Source: Saprospiraceae bacterium
Lineage (GTDB): Bacteria; Bacteroidota; Bacteroidia; Chitinophagales; Saprospiraceae
NCBI GenBank assembly: GCA_013360405.1
Contig: JABWBR010000012.1
Location: forward strand, 16,626 to 80,625
Direction: 5' to 3'
Length of the DNA: 64,000 bases
Part shown: positions 52,201-61,468 of the stretch, one piece after another
Position numbering within the stretch: position 1 is the stretch's first letter
Layout of the letters: each line of letters opens with the position of its first letter
Made by a program: the position numbers and the translations under genes
Notes under the pieces: model-generated
Database searches by the model: none
Seen by the model: the letters and a program-made list of their open reading frames with translations, nothing else
Told to the model about the DNA's origin: nothing

Positions 52201-52553
52201 TTTATTACAGCATTGAAGTGAATCTGCCGGAGGCGTTAAAAAGCGACTTTGGAAGGAGAACGGCCTACACCCAACCCACGGGAAAGGTACAAGATACCGC
52301 ACCTGCATTTGAAATATATCCCAATCCTTCAAATGGAGAATGGTATATCGGGTTTACGGCAAATAACGAAGACAAAATCGCGAATTTGCAGTTGTTCAAT
52401 TCAACGGGACAATGTGTAGATAAATCGCAACTTAGGTTATCGTCTTCTACGGCAAAATACACAACTCATAATCTGCCCCCGGGTTGGTATTGGCTTACTA
52501 TTTGGGTAGATGGCCGATTGCTCGGCGCCCGCAAAGTACTTGTTTCTCATTAA
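49203..52553 (+). CDS. T9SS-secreted metzincin (M43-like) protease
   Basis: The 1116-residue product is a pappalysin/M43-type metalloprotease: zinc motif HEIGHCLGLTH (His151, Glu152, His155, His161), a CDTPADPGP block and NIMSYFSDC with the Met-turn. A long parallel-beta-helix-like region (about 280-720) and a helical region (about 740-1000) follow. The C-terminus (about 1035-1116; FEIYPNPSNGEWY to the end) is a T9SS type A sorting domain. The frame's first in-frame ATG (49203) lies in the middle of the signal-peptide hydrophobic core, MLLMYGLIPQTYSQ; the positively charged n-region is upstream, behind a (CA)11 tract. Cell-surface or secreted protease is the inferred role. Confidence 0.88.
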   Translation: MLLMYGLIPQTYSQCLIAAQASPPSSCVETAPDGPFTVKLYIHTIRHTDGSGGISPATISVILKTLESDFKSHNIYFSLACINDIHDSFYMLPVNFQALFTSSYAEPDGINLFVIELPGSSGGGGLAAGVPAISAYVTVSNFEPNYKVVSHEIGHCLGLTHTFQGSPHSSEAGISPAEHADGGNCWTAGDYVCDTPADPGPGLNGEQPDCSWLPPAGILDPENQLYTTTDTKNIMSYFSDCRLYFTPKQGVRMRYFLSDDAVLQPVRKDDASIWSDETWTTNRHFDSDLRVLSDQELKIVGATLYMAPNTKIIVEKGAVLNLKSGAKITVNPGMGCTPNVPFWKGIELRGGANNTEEPAYVLVSSAIIEFAQDALYYPQQSTSSSYGRIHTTQATFRNNQSALTLLSSGPQLSIYNTIPSNFYRTQFIVDQDYPDGAIFKGFASLAYVKNIRFMGCTFDNQLYEDYKFDDRNYAIWSLESNFTLKSRCSSGYLESQCPPEQYTPSILRGFKTSVYASSSHGSTILDNRFSRFFNKAVDITSSQSVVMQKNDIEFDSEPAAGAIPRIGLQFDKCTGFAISDNAISADYTDAPTETGILIKDAGSEYNEAVRNELTGLRVGMAATGINHNTAFPLNGLQFLCNDMQNFHTPNSNGPIDLLFNGRVASFQGSELAPAGNTFSHNLAPLGSDIRYNFYFLAPVTYYYWANSPEQKPINVAGIDTEASDNNPSCSHSQSCPDLEEITALYLITKNRYDSLSGIYHSLLDGGQTASRLEELHNATTAGAVSTLYQLWAISPYLSAQVLMTFYDRSDLYSDTQRYDLIAANPDALKHSELREWISNSPEALPTHLQTQLLELPLTATPRTALEAEMSFNYGQAGKAANNALYLLYAQDSVDNLSHIREWAQKKQSLYATIEQIDQYFAQSPLSSLSEYANSLTWLQAANEEEAAQFAQYMDYVQTLHNALIDGRNFFELDSSEINQLIAIASSDSYAATTVRDFLHIYYSIEVNLPEALKSDFGRRTAYTQPTGKVQDTAPAFEIYPNPSNGEWYIGFTANNEDKIANLQLFNSTGQCVDKSQLRLSSSTAKYTTHNLPPGWYWLTIWVDGRLLGARKVLVSH

Positions 52554-52566
52554 CAACTCATCATTT

Positions 52567-52610
52567 GCCGTTACCAGGCTAGTACCCTGGTAACGGCTTC
52601 CTGTTTTTCT
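52567..52610 (+). terminator. Intrinsic terminator after the metalloprotease gene
   Basis: GCCGTTACCAGG (52567-52578) pairs over 12 bp with CCTGGTAACGGC (52586-52597), with a 7-nt loop, then TTCCTGTTTTTCT. It separates the protease gene from the next T9SS gene. Confidence 0.85.
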
Positions 52611-52623
52611 AACATATCAGACT

Positions 52624-54228
52624 ATGAAACAGCATATTCTAATACTCGTATTGGCTATGATTTTTTTTGATATTTGCGTCGCTCAACCCACTTTCAACCG
52701 GCGCTTTGATTTCGGCGGATACCCCCATTCGATTTTTACCTCGTTGGCTGTTACAGATACAGCCTACTATGCTACCACAGTAATTACAGATACTGCCAAT
52801 AATAATAGAGCAGCTACCATGTTTGTCAAATTGAATTTACAAGGCGAAGTTATCCATAGTAAAGTTTTTTCTTTACCGAATAAAAGCGCTGAGGCATGGC
52901 AAGCTTATTTAATAGAAACTGCTGAAGGTTCATTTGTAACTGTTGGATATGAAATAGATGTCGACGGTTACGATATGTTTATGATTGAATTTAACGCTTG
53001 GGGAGATACGATACGTTATCGAACATTTAAGAATCCTTATTTTCCGGAATCTCATTTTTTTGTACCTCAATCAATAGTACAGACAGAAGACGGCGGCTTT
53101 TTGGTTGTATCCCACATTTCGCTTCCAGGGCCTCACAATCCGCAATTACTCGCTATCAAGACAGACCGGTATTTTAATGTGGACTGGCAAAGAGAATATG
53201 GAAATAACTGGCTGGACAACAACAATTGCACTATAACGGATTCAGATGGCGGTTATCTTCTGGGGGGCATACGAGCAAATATTAACCTGGTGCCGTATAA
53301 CGGTACCTGGCGTATGAGCCTTTTAAAAATTGACAGCGAAGGCAATGAAATATGGGAATATCTGACGCCCTTTCCCGAGCTATGGTACAAAGCCTGCGAC
53401 ATCATCCAAACGGAGGACGGTGGACTGGTTGTAGCTACCGGCAACGGCTACCGTCAAAGCTGGCCTTCGGGTGTTGATTCCATTACGATGTATTTTCTAA
53501 AACACGTTATTATCAAATTAAACAGCAACCTTGAAGAAGAATGGACTACCCCCTTTCGCTCGCTGACCCACAGCCCTGAAAACAAGTACAACCGTATGGT
53601 CAGGTCAACCGACGGATTGGGATATGTAGCGGCAGGGGAAGCAGATATCCCGGATACGCTCAGCTTGAGCAGATATATGAAATTTGGCTGGTTGACCAAA
53701 GTATCAGAACAAGGCGACAGCCTGTGGGCGCGCTATCTTGAAATAGTACAAAGTGAAAGCGATTCACTTCTATATGGATTTCAACACGCTTTATTTGACA
53801 TCAAACCCTGTCCTGACGGCGGCTACCTCCTCTGCGGTTATTCGGTGAGCCTGGTTGCGCCTCCCTATCAGCGAGCATGGATTCTAAAAGTAGATGAATA
53901 TGGTTGCCTTGTGCCTGGATGCCAGGGCATTATTGATGATACCGGCACTCCGGCGACTGCTTCGCGACAACCTGTTATGTTACTTTATCCCAATCCGGCA
54001 AGTGACTTTTTGCACGTATATATCCGCGATAAGTCGCCGGGGGAAACAATAACTTCAGATAAACTGGAAATTTATGACACGCAAGGCCGTAAATTGCTCA
54101 TCCACAGTGCGCCTGTATGTGATGCTACTTACTCTATAAATGTGCAAAACTTCCCCCCCGGCATATATACCCTCAACTGGGTACGAGGAAACCAAACTAA
54201 GACAACAAAGCAGTGGGTAAAAAATTGA
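52624..54228 (+). CDS. T9SS-secreted beta-propeller-like protein
   Basis: The 534-residue protein has a signal peptide (MKQHILILVLAMIFFDICVAQ), a body of repeated strands (QTEDGGFLVVSHISL, DSDGGYLLGGI, QTEDGGLVVATGNGY, STDGLGYVAAGE), a pattern of outer-surface delta-60 or propeller blades, and a C-terminal T9SS type A sorting domain with LLYPNPASDFLHVYI and FPPGIYTLNWV. Binding partner is unknown. The gene follows a terminator and no good promoter was seen directly in front of it. Confidence 0.85.
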   Translation: MKQHILILVLAMIFFDICVAQPTFNRRFDFGGYPHSIFTSLAVTDTAYYATTVITDTANNNRAATMFVKLNLQGEVIHSKVFSLPNKSAEAWQAYLIETAEGSFVTVGYEIDVDGYDMFMIEFNAWGDTIRYRTFKNPYFPESHFFVPQSIVQTEDGGFLVVSHISLPGPHNPQLLAIKTDRYFNVDWQREYGNNWLDNNNCTITDSDGGYLLGGIRANINLVPYNGTWRMSLLKIDSEGNEIWEYLTPFPELWYKACDIIQTEDGGLVVATGNGYRQSWPSGVDSITMYFLKHVIIKLNSNLEEEWTTPFRSLTHSPENKYNRMVRSTDGLGYVAAGEADIPDTLSLSRYMKFGWLTKVSEQGDSLWARYLEIVQSESDSLLYGFQHALFDIKPCPDGGYLLCGYSVSLVAPPYQRAWILKVDEYGCLVPGCQGIIDDTGTPATASRQPVMLLYPNPASDFLHVYIRDKSPGETITSDKLEIYDTQGRKLLIHSAPVCDATYSINVQNFPPGIYTLNWVRGNQTKTTKQWVKN

Positions 54229-54241
54229 GCGACATAACTCC

Positions 54242-55312
54242 TCACCCGTCAAAATCCACCATCACCTTCTGCGATTTGGGGTGCGATTGGCAGGTGAGGA
54301 TAAAGCCGGCTTCGAGTTCGTCGGGTTCGAGGGCGTAGTTGCGGTCCATGTCCACCTGGCCTTCGATGAGTTTGGCGCGGCAGGTGCTGCACACGCCGCC
54401 TTTGCAGGCGAAGGGCAGGTCGGCGCCGGCTTTGAGGGCGGCCTCGAGGATGGTTTCGCCGTTGGAGGCCAGCGGGAAGTGGAGTTGGTTGCCGTCGAGT
54501 TTTACCGTGATCTGTGAAAGTACCGCGGGGCCCGCCTCTTTTTCTACTTTTCGCTTTGCCTGCACGTCGTCGCCGGCGCTGAACAACTCCACGTGGATGC
54601 GTTTGCGCTCAACCCCGAGTTCCTGCAGCAGGTCTCTGATTTCGTTGGTCATTTCGATGGGCCCGCATAGGAAATATGCGTCGACATCTTCAATGTCAAT
54701 CAGTTTGGCGCAAAAGGCCCGGCATTTTTCGGCGCCGAGGCGGCCGAAGAAAAGATCGCTGCCGGTATATTCGCGGCTCATGACGTAGTGCACGCTCAGA
54801 CGCTGGAGGTACAGGTTTTTCAACCCTTCGAGTTGTTCGCGAAAGATTACCGCATCGGTGCTGCGGTTGCCGTAAAACAGCGTAAAACTGCTGTGGGGCT
54901 CGGCTTTCAGCACGGCTTTAATCAATGACATCACCGGCGTAATACCGCTACCTGCGGCAAAAGCTACGTAATGGGCGGTGTGCGCAGCGTCGAGGGGGGT
55001 AGTGAAATTGCCCATGGGGGTCATCACATCAAGGGTGTCGCCTAAGTGTAATTTGTCGTTGGCAAATGAAGAAAACAGTCCGCCAGATACTTTTTTTACC
55101 GCTACGCGCAATTCGCCTTCGAAGGGACTACTACATATAGAATAAGAGCGGCGCACTTCCTGTCCATCCATATGCGCGCGAAGGGTGAGGTATTGACCGG
55201 GCAAAAATTCGTATTCGGCTTTCAGGTCGGCGGGTACTTCAAAGGCCAGAGAAACGCAATCGGCGGTTTCCTTGCGTATGTCGGCAACGTGCAATTCGTG
55301 AAATCTGGGCAT
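54242..55312 (-). CDS. PaaE-like ferredoxin-NAD(P)+ reductase with 2Fe-2S domain
   Basis: The 356-residue protein has an FAD domain (RRSYSICSSP near residue 55), an NAD-binding domain (FAAGSGITPVMSLIK and FLCGPIEM) and a C-terminal plant-type 2Fe-2S domain with CKGGVCSTCRAK and a final Cys in ILTCQSHP. This layout (reductase then ferredoxin) is that of PaaE, the reductase of phenylacetyl-CoA epoxidase, and of related reductases. No paaABCD genes are in the window, so the partner oxygenase is unknown. ATG 55312 is used because MPRFHELHV is the conserved beginning. TATCTTTG lies about 22 bp upstream. Confidence 0.88.
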   Translation of the reverse strand: MPRFHELHVADIRKETADCVSLAFEVPADLKAEYEFLPGQYLTLRAHMDGQEVRRSYSICSSPFEGELRVAVKKVSGGLFSSFANDKLHLGDTLDVMTPMGNFTTPLDAAHTAHYVAFAAGSGITPVMSLIKAVLKAEPHSSFTLFYGNRSTDAVIFREQLEGLKNLYLQRLSVHYVMSREYTGSDLFFGRLGAEKCRAFCAKLIDIEDVDAYFLCGPIEMTNEIRDLLQELGVERKRIHVELFSAGDDVQAKRKVEKEAGPAVLSQITVKLDGNQLHFPLASNGETILEAALKAGADLPFACKGGVCSTCRAKLIEGQVDMDRNYALEPDELEAGFILTCQSHPKSQKVMVDFDG

Positions 55313-55334
55313 ATCGGTTAGGCAATTTGAACGC

Positions 55335-55363
55335 CAAAGATACGAATGAACGTTTGTTCGCAA
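55335..55363 (-). promoter_or_regulatory. Promoter for the PaaE-like gene
   Basis: On the minus strand TTG (55363-55361), 18 bp, TATCTTTG (55342-55335). It lies 23 bp upstream of the ATG at 55312. Confidence 0.65.
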
Positions 55364-55405
55364 TTACAAAATCCTTTTTTTTTCGGTTAGGGGTGAACCC
55401 TAACC

Positions 55406-55645
55406 TTACTCCGTAGCCGATTGCTCGGTGGTTTTACCGATCTTGAGGGAATCCAATTGGGGGGGAACGGCCTTTTTTTCCTTCATTTTCTGCTCGAGCA
55501 CAGAATCGGAGTATGTCGGATTACCGACATTTTTGTTATCCTTGCCGGATGGGGGCTGTGGTTCGCGGCAATGCGCAAAGCCTAGCATGAAGGCGTAAAA
55601 AACAATACAGATGAGGATTGATTGACAAATATTACACCGTTTCAT
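55406..55645 (-). CDS. Small putative lipoprotein
   Basis: The 79-residue product starts MKRCNICQSILICIVFYAFM and has a lipobox-like GFAHC, followed by a Pro/Lys/Glu-rich mature part without structure motifs. No family recognised. It is upstream of the PaaE-like gene on the same strand, but that gene has its own promoter. Its coding status rests only on the signal sequence and frame length. Confidence 0.55.
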   Translation of the reverse strand: MKRCNICQSILICIVFYAFMLGFAHCREPQPPSGKDNKNVGNPTYSDSVLEQKMKEKKAVPPQLDSLKIGKTTEQSATE

Positions 55646-55676
55646 TCCGGAAATTTTGAATCATTCAATAGATGCA

Positions 55677-55707
55677 TTTGTGTATAGTAGGGTATTTAGT
55701 ATATTTG
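55677..55707 (+). promoter_or_regulatory. Promoter for the giant repeat protein
   Basis: TTTG (55677-55680), 19 bp, TATATTTG (55700-55707) is a perfect consensus match. The leader to the start codon is about 310 nt. Confidence 0.75.
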
Positions 55708-56022
55708 CCGTCATTTGATATCAAGCGCAAATATACGCCATTTAATATACAATCAGTCGCTAAATCAAAAACGCGCTGCCCCCGGGTCAAATGAACAGCC
55801 ATTCTGTTGAAGAAACTGAGTGCAAAACACAACTACCCTACGTGATTCAAATCACGGCCTCAAACAAACCGCTAATGAGCTAATGGCGAAGCGATTGTTT
55901 TGCACACTTGTTGAGGATTCTTCTCTTTTCGATTGGAAAATTTGGTTTTAACTAAAAGACGTGCAGCTATTGAGTAGCTGGAAAGTCTTGATATAATAAT
56001 ACATTGTTAACCTACACGTATA
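55708..56022 (+). other. Long 5' leader of the giant repeat protein
   Basis: This transcribed leader holds a CGTGATT/AATCACG hairpin around 55840 and no open frame of note. No known riboswitch motif was recognised. A leader of this length can affect translation or stability, but nothing in the sequence shows how. Confidence 0.4.
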
Positions 56023-59000
56023 ATGCAACTTATGAAGAGAATTCTACCGTTACTGCTCGTATCTTTAGTACTGACCATCAAGGGTTGGTCACAGCAACCT
56101 CCTGGTGCATGCCCTCCCGGAGTAGACTTGACAAGTACTTGTGAAACATCGTGTGTATTTTGTGATATTGAAGGCTTTACCGGTTATAATGATATCACGG
56201 CCTTGGGGATGGCGCCTCCCGGTTTCTGTGCGCCCCAATTGCACAATACGCAATGGGTAGGTTTTGTGGCCGGCTCTAACGGCCTGGTCATGCAAATCGA
56301 CGTTTTCAACTGCAACCAGGGCAACGGCCTTCAAATCGGTGTTTACAGCACCCTCGACTGTGAAAACTTCCAGTTGGTGAGCGAATGTTATCCGGCCATC
56401 CCGGAGAATACCTTCGCCACGTTCAACGTAGCAACAGTCGCAGGCGGTATATATTTTATCGTGGTTGACGGCAACGTAGGGGACATCTGCAACTTCACGG
56501 TAAATATCCTATCCGGTAGCGGTACAGCTCCTCTTATTACGGGCAATACCATGATACAGGCACAAGGCCCTTTCTGCCCGGGTGGCACGTTTCCATTCTC
56601 GGCAACCGGGGTTAACGGCGCCAGTATTTACGACTGGACGGTAAACGGCCAGGATGCAGGCTATGAGCAAAATATAGATGTCACCGTACCCGCTAACGGC
56701 AACAGTTTCCAGGTGTGCGTGACCCCCTCCAACCCATGCAATAGCGGCAACCAGGTATGCCAAAACTTTCCGATCACTCAACTGCCGCTCAACAACCTGG
56801 GTACTGTCAAAATATGCCAGGGTGATTCTTATACCGTAGGCGGTATGACGTTTTCATCTACAGGACTCTACAATTTTACGGTACCGCAGGCCAACGGCTG
56901 TCTTCGACCTACGCGATTAAACCTGATTGTGCAACCGCCGCAAGTCACCAATTTAGGTACTATTGAAATATGTTCTGATGAATTACCCTATCTGATTAGC
57001 GGTTTTCCCGCCTTACCAGGGCCCAATTCCTTTTTATTACAAACTACCGCGGGTTGCGACAGTACGGTGAATGTCAATCTTATTGTGAATAACGTAGAGG
57101 CCGTACTGGTCGACGAGGTGATTTGCCAGGGTAGTTCTATCACGGTTAGCGACAATTTTGGAGAGAGTTATACTTTCAACCAAACAGGCCAATACGAGGT
57201 TACACTGACCACTGACGCAGGTTGCGACCGTTTCGTATTTGTCAACTTGCAAGTTGTGCAGCCGCCACCACTCACGATTTTGAATGAAACCATATGTCAG
57301 GGCGATTACTTTCTGCTGGGTAACCAGGCGCTAACCCAACCCGGCACATACAATGCCAACCTCGATTCTTACGCGGGCTGCGATAGTTTGGTCACGCTTT
57401 TCCTGACTGTATCCAACCCTGTAACGAACCTCACCCAAACGCTCTGCGCAGGGCAAAGTATTACGATCGGCAACTCAACGTACACCACCACCGGCAATTA
57501 TACCAAAGTGTTGACCGACGCATCATCGCTGGGATGCGATAGTACGGTGAATCTAAATCTTACTGTTCTGCCTCCCAATGTCACCAACCTGACGCCAACT
57601 ATATGCCAGGGAGAAAGTTATACGGTGGGCACAACTTCGTATTCTAATCCGGGCAACTATCAACAGGTCTTTATGTCGCAAAACGGCTGCGACAGTACGG
57701 TCAACCTCAATCTGGCCGTGCTGCCGGTGCCCCAGACCTCGCTTACGGAAACTATCTGTTTTGGCGAAACGTATAGCGTAGGCAGTAATACCTACACTAC
57801 CAGCGGCACATACAACGATACGCTCACCGCGCTGAACGGATGCGACAGTATCATTGGCCTCAACCTGACGATTTTACCCGAAGTAGTTACCAACCTCACG
57901 GAATCTATCTGCGAAGATGAAACCTATCCGGTGGGGGCTTCTACCTACAATACTTCAGGTAGTTATACCGACATATTGACCGCCGCTACGGGCTGCGACA
58001 GTACGGTCAACCTGACGCTCACCGTACTCCCCATACCGCAGACGACCCTGAGCGCTACCATCTGCCAGGGCGCCAGTTATGCAGTGGGTAGCTCCAATTA
58101 TACGGCCAGCGGCGCTTATACCGATATACTTACAGCTGGAAACGGCTGCGACAGCCTTGTTTTTCTTTCGTTAACCGTAGTGCCTCCCACTGAATACCCG
58201 CTCAGCGCATCTATCTGCACAGGGCAAACCTATCCGGTGGGTTCATCGCTGTATTCAACCAATGGCATATACCGCGACACGCTTTCCAACAGCATCGGCT
58301 GCGATAGTATCGTGGTGTTGACGCTCTCGGTTGCCGACATACTCGAAGAAACGCTGGATATCAGCATTTGCGAAAGCGAAACTTATACAGTAGGTAGCAA
58401 TACTTATAACCAAACCGGCTCGTACGACAACTTTTTTGTAACAAGCACCGGTTGCGATAGCGTGTTGCACCTCAACCTCATGGTATTTGACGAACCCGAA
58501 ACCAATCTCACCATCAGCATTTGCGATGGAGAAAGTTTTGGGGTGGGATCATCTACCTACACCACTTCGGGTAATTTTGTCAATGTGTTAACTGCAGCAT
58601 CAGGCTGCGACAGCGTGGTTAACCTGGCGCTCACCGTGCTCGACGTACCCGAAACAGCCCTTGTTGAATCGATCTGCGACGGCGAAAGCTACGCTGTCGG
58701 CAGCTCTACCTATACCGCATCGGGCGCTTACCAGGATGTGCTGACCGCCGCCAACGGCTGCGATAGCATCGTTAGCCTGGCATTGACGGTGCTGAACGTG
58801 CCCCAGACTTCGCTGGTTGAGTCGATTTGCGACGGCGAAAGCTACCTGGTGGGCAGTTCTACTTACACTACTCCCGGCATATACCAGGATGTACTCGTGG
58901 CAGCTAACGGTTGCGATAGTATCGTCGACCTGGCCCTTACGGTACTAGATGTGCCTGAAACTGCACTTACCGAGCTTATCTGCAACGGCGAGACCTATAC

Positions 59001-61449
59001 CCTGGGCAGCACAGGATATACCACTTCGGGCACGTTTATGGACACCTTTACCGCCGCCAACGGCTGCGATAGTATTGTAACGCTCAACCTGACGGTAGCC
59101 CCCACGCCTACTACCCTTATTGACGCCGCCATCTGTACAGGCGGCAGCTATACCGTAGGTAGCTCGGTTTACAATACGGCGGGTGTGTACACCAACGTAC
59201 TTACTACTTCACTGGGTTGCGACAGTACCGTGGTATTGGATCTCGAAGTCACTTCTTTTTATGAAACCAACCTCGATATCCAGATTTGCGAAGGCGAAAC
59301 CTACCAGGTAGGGAGCTCGGTCTATTCCAGCACCGGCGTCTACCAGGATATGTTTACCTCCCTGGATCTTTGCGACAGTATCGTCAACTTGAACCTTACC
59401 GTATATCCTGTGCCTGTAACCGATCTGGCTCCTTCCATTTGTGATGGGGAAAGCTATTCGGTAGGTACTTCAACCTATACCACGACAGGCGCCTACCAGG
59501 ATGTACTCACCACGGTCCACGGCTGCGACAGTATCGTCAACCTGGCGCTCAATGTGCTGAATGTGCCCGTGACAAACCTTACGCCAGCCATTTGCGACGG
59601 AGAGGTCTTCTCTGTCGGTAGTTCGATATACTCTACCGGCGGAGTATACCAGAACATCCTGGTTGCCGCCAACGGCTGCGATAGTATTGTGAATACCAGC
59701 CTGACCATACTCAACAATCCGGAGACTACGCTGTCTCCCTCTATTTGTCAGGGTGAAACGTATAGCGTAGGAACTTCAACCTACTCCCTCACCGGCTCCT
59801 ATACCGATGTGCTGGTGGCCGCCAACGGTTGCGACAGTACGGTGTATCTTGCGCTGACTGTCATTCCCACCGCTACAACCGCCCTCACGCAGGCCATCTG
59901 CCAGGGGGAAAGTTTCCAGGTGGGAACTTCCAGCTATACGACCAGCGGCACCTACCAAAACGTGCTTACGGCAGCGACGGGTTGCGACAGCATAGTAACG
60001 CTCAACCTCACTGTCAATCCCGTATACAGCGTTACCCTCACGGAGGCGATTTGCGAAGGCGATTCGTACCCGGTAGGCAGCAACAGCTTTAGTGCCAGCG
60101 GCACTTTTGTAAGCACCCTGAACTCTATTAGCGGTTGCGACAGCGTAGTGACCCTCAACCTGACGGTATACCCCTGCGAATTGGCCTTTACGCTCAGCGG
60201 AACCGACGCCCTGTGCAACGGCTCTGCCGACGGCTCGTACACCTTTGCGCTCACCAGGGGAACGCCGCCGTACAACTACAACTGGCAATCGCTTTCCGGC
60301 GGGCCCAGCGGCACAGGCGTTATTGCCGGCAATAATGTCAATACGCTGCTCAGCAACCTGCCGGCAGGTAATTACCGCATTACCGTAACCGACAGTTACA
60401 ACATCCAGGATATTGTTAATTTCACTATTCAGCAACCTACGGCTTTGTCCGCATCGCTTACAGCCTCCAATTTCAATGGCTTCGGTATTTCCTGCGCGGA
60501 TGAGACGGACGGATCTTATACGGCAGCCGCAAATGGCGGCACACCCCCATACAACTATGCCTGGAACAACAACCAGACCGGCGCTACCATTTCCAACCTG
60601 GCCGCAGGCAATTATATCGTAACCGTAACCGATCAACACGGCTGTCAAACACAGGCACAGGGTAACTTAACAGCTCCCGAATCGCTCAAAGTGACAGTAG
60701 AAACCTCCGACCCTCCATGCTTCGGCGATGAAACCGGTTTTGCCAATATCTCCAGCGTGACGGGCGGCGTTGGGCCCTATATCTATTCTGTAGACGGGTC
60801 GCCCTTCTCTACAGTGGCTATCATTCCCAACCTCGGCGTAGGGATATACGATGTGCAGGTTCAGGACGGCAACGGCTGTCTCTGGGAGGATGAATTCACA
60901 ATTAACCAACCGCAGGAATTGATCGTAGACCTGGGCGAAGACCAGCGCATTAAGCTGGGTGAATCCATTCAATTACAGGCGCTTACCAGTTACACGGTAG
61001 ATAGCTATATCTGGAAACCCGACTCTACTCTCTCGTGTATCGACTGTTTCGACCCGATCGCAACGCCCGCAACCGCCAATACCTATACGGTTACTGTAAT
61101 GGATATAAACGGCTGTACCGCTATGGATCGCATCAATATTGTGGTGGAGAAACCGCGATTGGTGTATATTCCCAACGCATTCTCTCCCGATGAAGACGGG
61201 GTGAACGACAAGTTTATGATCTTCGGCGGCAATGACGTGCGGGGGGTGAAATCGTTCCTGCTCTTCAACCGCTGGGGCGAGTCGATGTTCGAATTGTACA
61301 ACTTCCAGCCCAATAATCCGGATTACGGCTGGGATGGCACCCATCGCGGCAGGCCGCTCAATGCCGGCGTTTATGTGTATTTTGCCGAAATTGAATTTAT
61401 TGACGGCGAAATCATTTTGTATAAGGGGGATGTGATTTTGATGAGGTGA
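56023..61449 (+). CDS. Giant T9SS (type B) surface protein with 22 Cys-containing repeats
   Basis: The 1808-residue protein has a signal peptide (MKRILPLLLVSLVLTIKGWSQ; ATG 56032 is an equally good start). After a 230-residue N-terminal beta-sandwich-like domain come about 22 repeats of 51 residues, each with ICxGxxYxVG and GCDSxVxLxLxV, so two Cys per unit. Two to three SprB-type repeats follow (about 1390-1610; GSADGSYTFALTRGTPPYNYNW), then a C-terminal gliding-associated T9SS type B domain (PNAFSPDEDGVNDKF). Such proteins are surface adhesins or gliding/matrix proteins. An intrinsic terminator follows. Confidence 0.93.
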   Translation: MQLMKRILPLLLVSLVLTIKGWSQQPPGACPPGVDLTSTCETSCVFCDIEGFTGYNDITALGMAPPGFCAPQLHNTQWVGFVAGSNGLVMQIDVFNCNQGNGLQIGVYSTLDCENFQLVSECYPAIPENTFATFNVATVAGGIYFIVVDGNVGDICNFTVNILSGSGTAPLITGNTMIQAQGPFCPGGTFPFSATGVNGASIYDWTVNGQDAGYEQNIDVTVPANGNSFQVCVTPSNPCNSGNQVCQNFPITQLPLNNLGTVKICQGDSYTVGGMTFSSTGLYNFTVPQANGCLRPTRLNLIVQPPQVTNLGTIEICSDELPYLISGFPALPGPNSFLLQTTAGCDSTVNVNLIVNNVEAVLVDEVICQGSSITVSDNFGESYTFNQTGQYEVTLTTDAGCDRFVFVNLQVVQPPPLTILNETICQGDYFLLGNQALTQPGTYNANLDSYAGCDSLVTLFLTVSNPVTNLTQTLCAGQSITIGNSTYTTTGNYTKVLTDASSLGCDSTVNLNLTVLPPNVTNLTPTICQGESYTVGTTSYSNPGNYQQVFMSQNGCDSTVNLNLAVLPVPQTSLTETICFGETYSVGSNTYTTSGTYNDTLTALNGCDSIIGLNLTILPEVVTNLTESICEDETYPVGASTYNTSGSYTDILTAATGCDSTVNLTLTVLPIPQTTLSATICQGASYAVGSSNYTASGAYTDILTAGNGCDSLVFLSLTVVPPTEYPLSASICTGQTYPVGSSLYSTNGIYRDTLSNSIGCDSIVVLTLSVADILEETLDISICESETYTVGSNTYNQTGSYDNFFVTSTGCDSVLHLNLMVFDEPETNLTISICDGESFGVGSSTYTTSGNFVNVLTAASGCDSVVNLALTVLDVPETALVESICDGESYAVGSSTYTASGAYQDVLTAANGCDSIVSLALTVLNVPQTSLVESICDGESYLVGSSTYTTPGIYQDVLVAANGCDSIVDLALTVLDVPETALTELICNGETYTLGSTGYTTSGTFMDTFTAANGCDSIVTLNLTVAPTPTTLIDAAICTGGSYTVGSSVYNTAGVYTNVLTTSLGCDSTVVLDLEVTSFYETNLDIQICEGETYQVGSSVYSSTGVYQDMFTSLDLCDSIVNLNLTVYPVPVTDLAPSICDGESYSVGTSTYTTTGAYQDVLTTVHGCDSIVNLALNVLNVPVTNLTPAICDGEVFSVGSSIYSTGGVYQNILVAANGCDSIVNTSLTILNNPETTLSPSICQGETYSVGTSTYSLTGSYTDVLVAANGCDSTVYLALTVIPTATTALTQAICQGESFQVGTSSYTTSGTYQNVLTAATGCDSIVTLNLTVNPVYSVTLTEAICEGDSYPVGSNSFSASGTFVSTLNSISGCDSVVTLNLTVYPCELAFTLSGTDALCNGSADGSYTFALTRGTPPYNYNWQSLSGGPSGTGVIAGNNVNTLLSNLPAGNYRITVTDSYNIQDIVNFTIQQPTALSASLTASNFNGFGISCADETDGSYTAAANGGTPPYNYAWNNNQTGATISNLAAGNYIVTVTDQHGCQTQAQGNLTAPESLKVTVETSDPPCFGDETGFANISSVTGGVGPYIYSVDGSPFSTVAIIPNLGVGIYDVQVQDGNGCLWEDEFTINQPQELIVDLGEDQRIKLGESIQLQALTSYTVDSYIWKPDSTLSCIDCFDPIATPATANTYTVTVMDINGCTAMDRINIVVEKPRLVYIPNAFSPDEDGVNDKFMIFGGNDVRGVKSFLLFNRWGESMFELYNFQPNNPDYGWDGTHRGRPLNAGVYVYFAEIEFIDGEIILYKGDVILMR
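56797..60185 (+). repeat. 22 tandem 153-bp coding repeats
   Basis: The repeats run from LGTVKICQG to VYPCELAF. Units 12-14 and 18-20 are the most alike (SICDGESY-VGSSTYT, AANGCDSIV), which points to recent internal duplication; the first four and the last are more divergent. Confidence 0.88.
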
Positions 61450-61468
61450 CAAGGTGACGACCACGTAG

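Noticed and set aside
59776..60648. 290-codon minus-strand frame in the repeat protein gene
   Set aside because: It mirrors the tandem repeats of the sense gene and has no independent motif.
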